Shown piece by piece: positions 5,838 to 8,132 of a stretch of 8,132 bases of DNA. Source of the DNA: Pseudomonadota bacterium (GTDB lineage: Bacteria > Myxococcota > Polyangia > GCA-2747355 > JACKDQ01); contig JAUVBO010000086.1 in assembly GCA_030591195.1 (NCBI GenBank), forward strand, positions 1 to 8,132, written 5' to 3'. Every line of letters starts with the position of its first letter. The stretch's first letter is position 1. The translations under genes and the position numbers were made by a program. The notes under the pieces were generated by a model, which was not told the origin of the DNA, did no database searches, and saw only the letters and a list, made by a program, of their open reading frames with translations.

Positions 5838-7612
5838 AGGTGGAGGTGCTCCTGCTCGGCGCCCTTCTCGCCCTTGATCGACAGGTCACCCAGCCCCTCG
5901 GGGAGCGGGATCCGCAGGCTGAAGCTACCGTCGGGCCCGGTAGGCAGGCGGTGGCTGCCGATGTGAACCACCGTGCCGGGCTCTGCGTGGCCCGAGATCA
6001 CCAGCTCGGCGGAGGTCGCCAGCAACCGCGATCGTGTGGCGTGGGTTGCCGCCCGGGCCGCGCCGTCGACCATCGCATCCTGGACCACGGGGCTGTCGCT
6101 GCCCGCTCCGGGGCCGTCGTTGCCCACGCTGTAGAACAGCCCGCCCGGCCCGGCTCCCCCGACGCCGCCGCGCCCGGCGATCCCCACGCTCCCCGGCACC
6201 TGGCTACCCGGCACCTGGCTGCCCGGCACCTGGCTGCCCGGCACCTGGCTGCCCGGCACCTGGCTGCCCGGCACCCGACTCACGATCGCGGCGCCGCGCA
6301 GCTGCGCTGCTCCCCCCGGTCGCTGGCTCGTTCGATCACCCGGGGCCTCGCCGTCGGCGGTTGCCTCAGGTGGGGCATGGTCGCGCCAGGCGCGCCCATG
6401 CAGGGGAGCGCTACCGGCCGGCTGCTCGTCCTCCGGCGGAAACGGCTGAGCGTCGGACAGCGCCGCGCGGTCCGCTGGGATCAACGCGTCCACCGCCTCG
6501 GGGAGCTTGGCGTCGAAGTCGATCGAGGCAAACTCCGGCTCGCTGTCGGCGCCCGGCTGGTCCACCGGCACCTCCACGCGGTTCGACCGCGCCAGCGGGA
6601 ACCACTGGAAACCGCCCCGATAGCCGATCTCGACCAGATAGGTCCTGCCCGGCTTCGCCACGGGCAGGTACCAGTTGTCCGCCCACTCCTCGCACTGGTG
6701 TTCCTGGTGCGGATTGGCGCCATCAAAGGCATCATCGCTGACGTCGTAGACCCTTAGCGAGAGCACCTCGCCGCCGGCGTCGCGGGCCGCTTCCTTGTAC
6801 TCGGCAGCCAGCCCCCAGTAGGCGTGGAGCCAGGCGCTGTCCCGAGGCAGGAGCACGATCCGGTTTTCCCCTTCCTCGATCTCCGGCAGGTGCGCGTCAA
6901 CCCCGCGCAGGGACTCCTTGTCCGGCGGCTTGACCGCCACCACGGTCACCGCAGGCCCGCCGGGGGCCTGGGCAGGCTCACTTGCTCCGCGGGGCGCGAC
7001 CGGGGCGCTGGGCGACTGGGCCGCCGCGCCGCCCACCGCGCCACGCACCCGCCGCGTCACAGGCTGGGGGACCTGGGCCCGCTGCTCGGGCGTCATCTTG
7101 CTCGGCCGCACCCGCAGCGGCTTCTTGGCCTGGACCTTCGGGGCCTCGCCCCGCGACCTGGCCCGGCGCCGCGGTGCCTCCTCCGGCTGTTTCGCCGGGG
7201 CGACCTTTTTCTTGCTCGCGGCGGTCCTGGCCGGCATTGCCTTCTTGGTCGGCGTTGCCTTCTTGGTCGGCGTTGCCTTCGTGGTCGGCGTTGCCTTCTT
7301 CTTGGTCGGCGTTGCCTTCTTGGCCGCCGCTGCCTTCTTGGTCGGCGTTGCCTTCTTGGTCGGCGTTGCTTTCTTGGCCGTCGCGGCCTTCCTTGCCGGC
7401 ATTGCCTTCTTGGTCGGCGTTGCTTTCTTCTTGGTCGGCGCCTTCGTGTTGGACGCTGCGCCCTTGCGCGCCTTGAATCGCTCGCTGGCCTGCTCTATGA
7501 GATCGATGATCTCGACCTTGCGGAGGCGGCTGATCTTGGCCAATCCGAGCCCCTTGGCCACCTCGAGCAACTCACTCTTCCGCATCTCCTTGTATTTCTT
7601 CTCGGACGCCAC
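5804..7612 (-). CDS. Rho_N/SAP-like + H1-like tail + DUF4912 + Ig-like modular protein
   Basis: This 602-aa protein starts at GTG 7612, preceded by AGGAGG at 5 nt spacing. The frame is open to an ATG at 7759, but that extension has no ribosome site and would add 49 unremarkable residues. Modules in order: a Rho_N/SAP-like helical motif at about 10-45 (MRKSELLEVAKGLGL...RKVEIIDLIEQA), a fold often binding nucleic acid; a Lys/Ala/Thr/Pro tail at about 56-141 resembling the C-terminus of histone H1; a Pro/Ala/Arg linker; a DUF4912 domain at about 247-353, with LPRDSAWLHAYWGL, RVYDV, NWYLPVAKPGRTYLVEIGY and ARSNRVEVP; five VPGSQ pentapeptides at 447-471 followed by a sixth VPGS; and a C-terminal Ig-like domain at about 529-602 (SAELVISGHAEPGTVV...GPDGSFSLRIPLPEG). 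There is no signal peptide. The gene is promoter-proximal to the GH57 gene, with which it overlaps. From memory, DUF4912 proteins recur beside GH57/DUF1957 genes in other bacteria. Function is unknown; a scaffold between nucleic acid and glucan is speculation. Confidence 0.85.
   Translation of the reverse strand: MASEKKYKEMRKSELLEVAKGLGLAKISRLRKVEIIDLIEQASERFKARKGAASNTKAPTKKKATPTKKAMPARKAATAKKATPTKKATPTKKAAAAKKATPTKKKATPTTKATPTKKATPTKKAMPARTAASKKKVAPAKQPEEAPRRRARSRGEAPKVQAKKPLRVRPSKMTPEQRAQVPQPVTRRVRGAVGGAAAQSPSAPVAPRGASEPAQAPGGPAVTVVAVKPPDKESLRGVDAHLPEIEEGENRIVLLPRDSAWLHAYWGLAAEYKEAARDAGGEVLSLRVYDVSDDAFDGANPHQEHQCEEWADNWYLPVAKPGRTYLVEIGYRGGFQWFPLARSNRVEVPVDQPGADSEPEFASIDFDAKLPEAVDALIPADRAALSDAQPFPPEDEQPAGSAPLHGRAWRDHAPPEATADGEAPGDRTSQRPGGAAQLRGAAIVSRVPGSQVPGSQVPGSQVPGSQVPGSQVPGSVGIAGRGGVGGAGPGGLFYSVGNDGPGAGSDSPVVQDAMVDGAARAATHATRSRLLATSAELVISGHAEPGTVVHIGSHRLPTGPDGSFSLRIPLPEGLGDLSIKGEKGAEQEHLHLWFGQLTEVKP
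6195..6276 (-). repeat. 15-bp tandem repeat encoding VPGSQ
   Basis: Five full 15-bp units (plus-strand form GGCACCTGGCTGCCC) and a partial sixth run in tandem inside the DUF4912-protein gene. The only difference among full units is one base in the first, at 6206 (A for G), which is silent (GGT versus GGC for glycine). Because the unit is a multiple of three, copy-number change would lengthen or shorten the protein without frameshift. The encoded VPGSQ resembles the elastin-type VPGxG turn, suggesting a flexible spacer before the Ig-like domain. Confidence 0.95.
7190..7447 (-). repeat. imperfect 18-bp repeats encoding Lys/Ala/Thr/Pro tail
   Basis: The segment is built mainly from imperfect 18-bp units encoding ATPTKK, interleaved with variants such as AMPARK, ATAKK, AAAAKK and ATPTKKK. 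Some units carry an extra lysine codon, so spacing drifts by 3 bp while the frame is kept. The composition resembles the C-terminal domain of histone H1 and bacterial H1-like proteins, which bind DNA non-specifically and compact it. The plus-strand frame across it reads as a false hydrophobic protein. Confidence 0.9.
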
Positions 7613-7676
7613 GACATCCTCCTCGCAAGCGACTTTCGCTTCTGCTGCTCCGCCCTCGATCTTCGTCGGCCCCAAA

Positions 7677-7705
7677 CCTGCCAGACTTCGCGCGGGCCTG
7701 CCAGA
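7677..7705. repeat. two 9-bp direct repeats at 20-bp period upstream of DUF4912 gene
   Basis: CCTGCCAGA occurs at 7677-7685 and 7697-7705, start to start 20 bp, so both copies would face nearly the same side of the helix. They lie 65-93 bp upstream of the GTG at 7612, where an activator or repressor of the operon could bind. No protein can be named, and the repeat might be chance. Confidence 0.3.
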
Positions 7706-7769
7706 GGCAAAGCGCACCTTGGCGTGCCTTGACCTGTTCTCTATGCCGCGTCGCGTCATAACCAGCCTG

Positions 7770-7786
7770 CTCGGCGGCTCGCCGAG
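7770..7786. promoter_or_regulatory. perfect 7-bp-arm hairpin in the comF/DUF4912 divergent region
   Basis: CTCGGCG and CGCCGAG are perfect inverted repeats around GCT. The site is 53 bp upstream of the ComF start and 158 bp upstream of the DUF4912-gene start. No T-run follows on the minus strand and only AAAT follows on the plus strand, so it is not a convincing terminator. An operator or a leader-RNA hairpin is possible. Elsewhere in the 7613-7839 intergenic region I find no promoter with both boxes near consensus. Confidence 0.4.
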
Positions 7787-7839
7787 AAATCAGACGCAAC
7801 CTCACGTCCTGATCGCCGATAACCAGCGAGGAGACGAGG

Positions 7840-8132
7840 ATGACCCAGACTTCGACCACTTGGCTCCGCCAGAAGGCGGCAACCGGGCGTCGGCTCGCCG
7901 CCGAGGTGCTCGATCTGCTGCTGCCCCGGCGCTGCTGCGCGTGTGACGAGATCCTCGAGCCCCACGAGGCCGCCGTTTTTTGTCCGGCTTGTGCCAGCTC
8001 GGTGATCGCGATCCGTTCCGGCTGCCCGCGCTGCGGCCTGCCGGCCGGGTGGGGGACGGCCGGAGAGCGAGCCGTCGAAGAGGTGGCAGCCGAAAGCTGC
8101 TGCCAGGGGCACGATCACGACTTCGACAGCGC
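7840..8132 (+). CDS. comF: ComF-family protein, N-terminal zinc domain, cut by window edge
   Basis: Ninety-seven codons of the gene are visible and it continues past the right edge. ATG 7840 follows GAGGAG with 6 nt spacing. The peptide reads MTQTSTTWLRQKAATG, then LDLLLPRRCCACD, the usual ComF opening in which a hydrophobic helix precedes a zinc-binding cysteine cluster. Cysteines occur as C32xxC35, C48PAC51 and C62PRC65 followed by GLP, with C87C88 and H91 before DFDSA, which is where the phosphoribosyltransferase domain's lead-in (FDxAR) is expected. The PRTase part lies outside the window. ComF/GntX proteins act in DNA uptake or utilisation of external DNA; the biochemical activity is incompletely defined. 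The fourth zinc knuckle appears as C88xxH91 instead of the common CxxC. The gene is divergent from the DUF4912/GH57 operon, with 227 bp between starts. Confidence 0.87.
   Translation, partial: MTQTSTTWLRQKAATGRRLAAEVLDLLLPRRCCACDEILEPHEAAVFCPACASSVIAIRSGCPRCGLPAGWGTAGERAVEEVAAESCCQGHDHDFDS

Noticed and set aside
7613..7759. N-terminal extension of the DUF4912 protein to ATG 7759.
   Set aside because: There is no ribosome site at 7759, whereas AGGAGG sits 5 nt before GTG 7612, directly ahead of the Rho_N-like motif.
6918..7946. Long plus-strand ORF with repeated hydrophobic FLVGVA units that looks like a membrane protein.
   Set aside because: It is the antisense shadow of the Lys/Thr/Pro repeats (AAG on one strand reads CTT on the other). 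It also runs through the comF start, and the minus strand has recognisable domains.

Overview
The window looks like a chromosomal segment of a high-GC, Gram-negative bacterium. By eye about two thirds of the bases are G or C, and third codon positions are almost all G/C. A lipoprotein signal with a lipobox, a secreted small protein, an MscS channel and a lysine/alanine/proline-rich histone H1-like tail would fit a myxobacterium or another deltaproteobacterium-like lineage. That placement is an inference, since no rRNA or marker gene is present. I see no IS element, phage gene, CRISPR array, tRNA or rRNA.

Layout from left to right. A minus-strand gene cut by the left edge (<1-278) encodes a TerB-like helical protein. 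Divergent from it are a small putative secreted, membrane-anchored protein (387-650) and an overlapping MscS-type mechanosensitive channel (620-1720). The channel converges on a minus-strand lipoprotein gene (1747-2688). A 102-bp divergent intergenic region follows, holding a good sigma70-like promoter whose -35 box lies in a perfect 14-bp palindrome. It drives an alpha-helical protein of unknown function (2791-4047). A 33-codon single-helix membrane ORF without a standard start codon, but with a well-placed ribosome binding site, fills the gap to the next gene (4049-4150).

The right half is dominated by a two-gene minus-strand operon. The promoter-proximal gene (7612 down to 5804) encodes a modular protein: Rho_N/SAP-like N-terminus, histone H1-like Lys/Ala/Thr/Pro tail, DUF4912 domain, five VPGSQ pentapeptide repeats and a C-terminal Ig-like domain. 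Its 3' end overlaps by 34 bp a GH57/DUF1957 gene of the 1,4-alpha-glucan branching enzyme type (5837 down to 4158), so the two are probably translationally coupled. Divergent from this operon is the start of a ComF-family gene (7840 to the right edge).

Most worth following up are the DUF4912/GH57 pair, which joins a nucleic-acid-binding-like head to a glucan-enzyme partner, and the apparent loss of an expected tyrosine in the GH57 active-site loop. The remaining genes look like ordinary housekeeping or envelope functions and show no obvious functional link to that pair.
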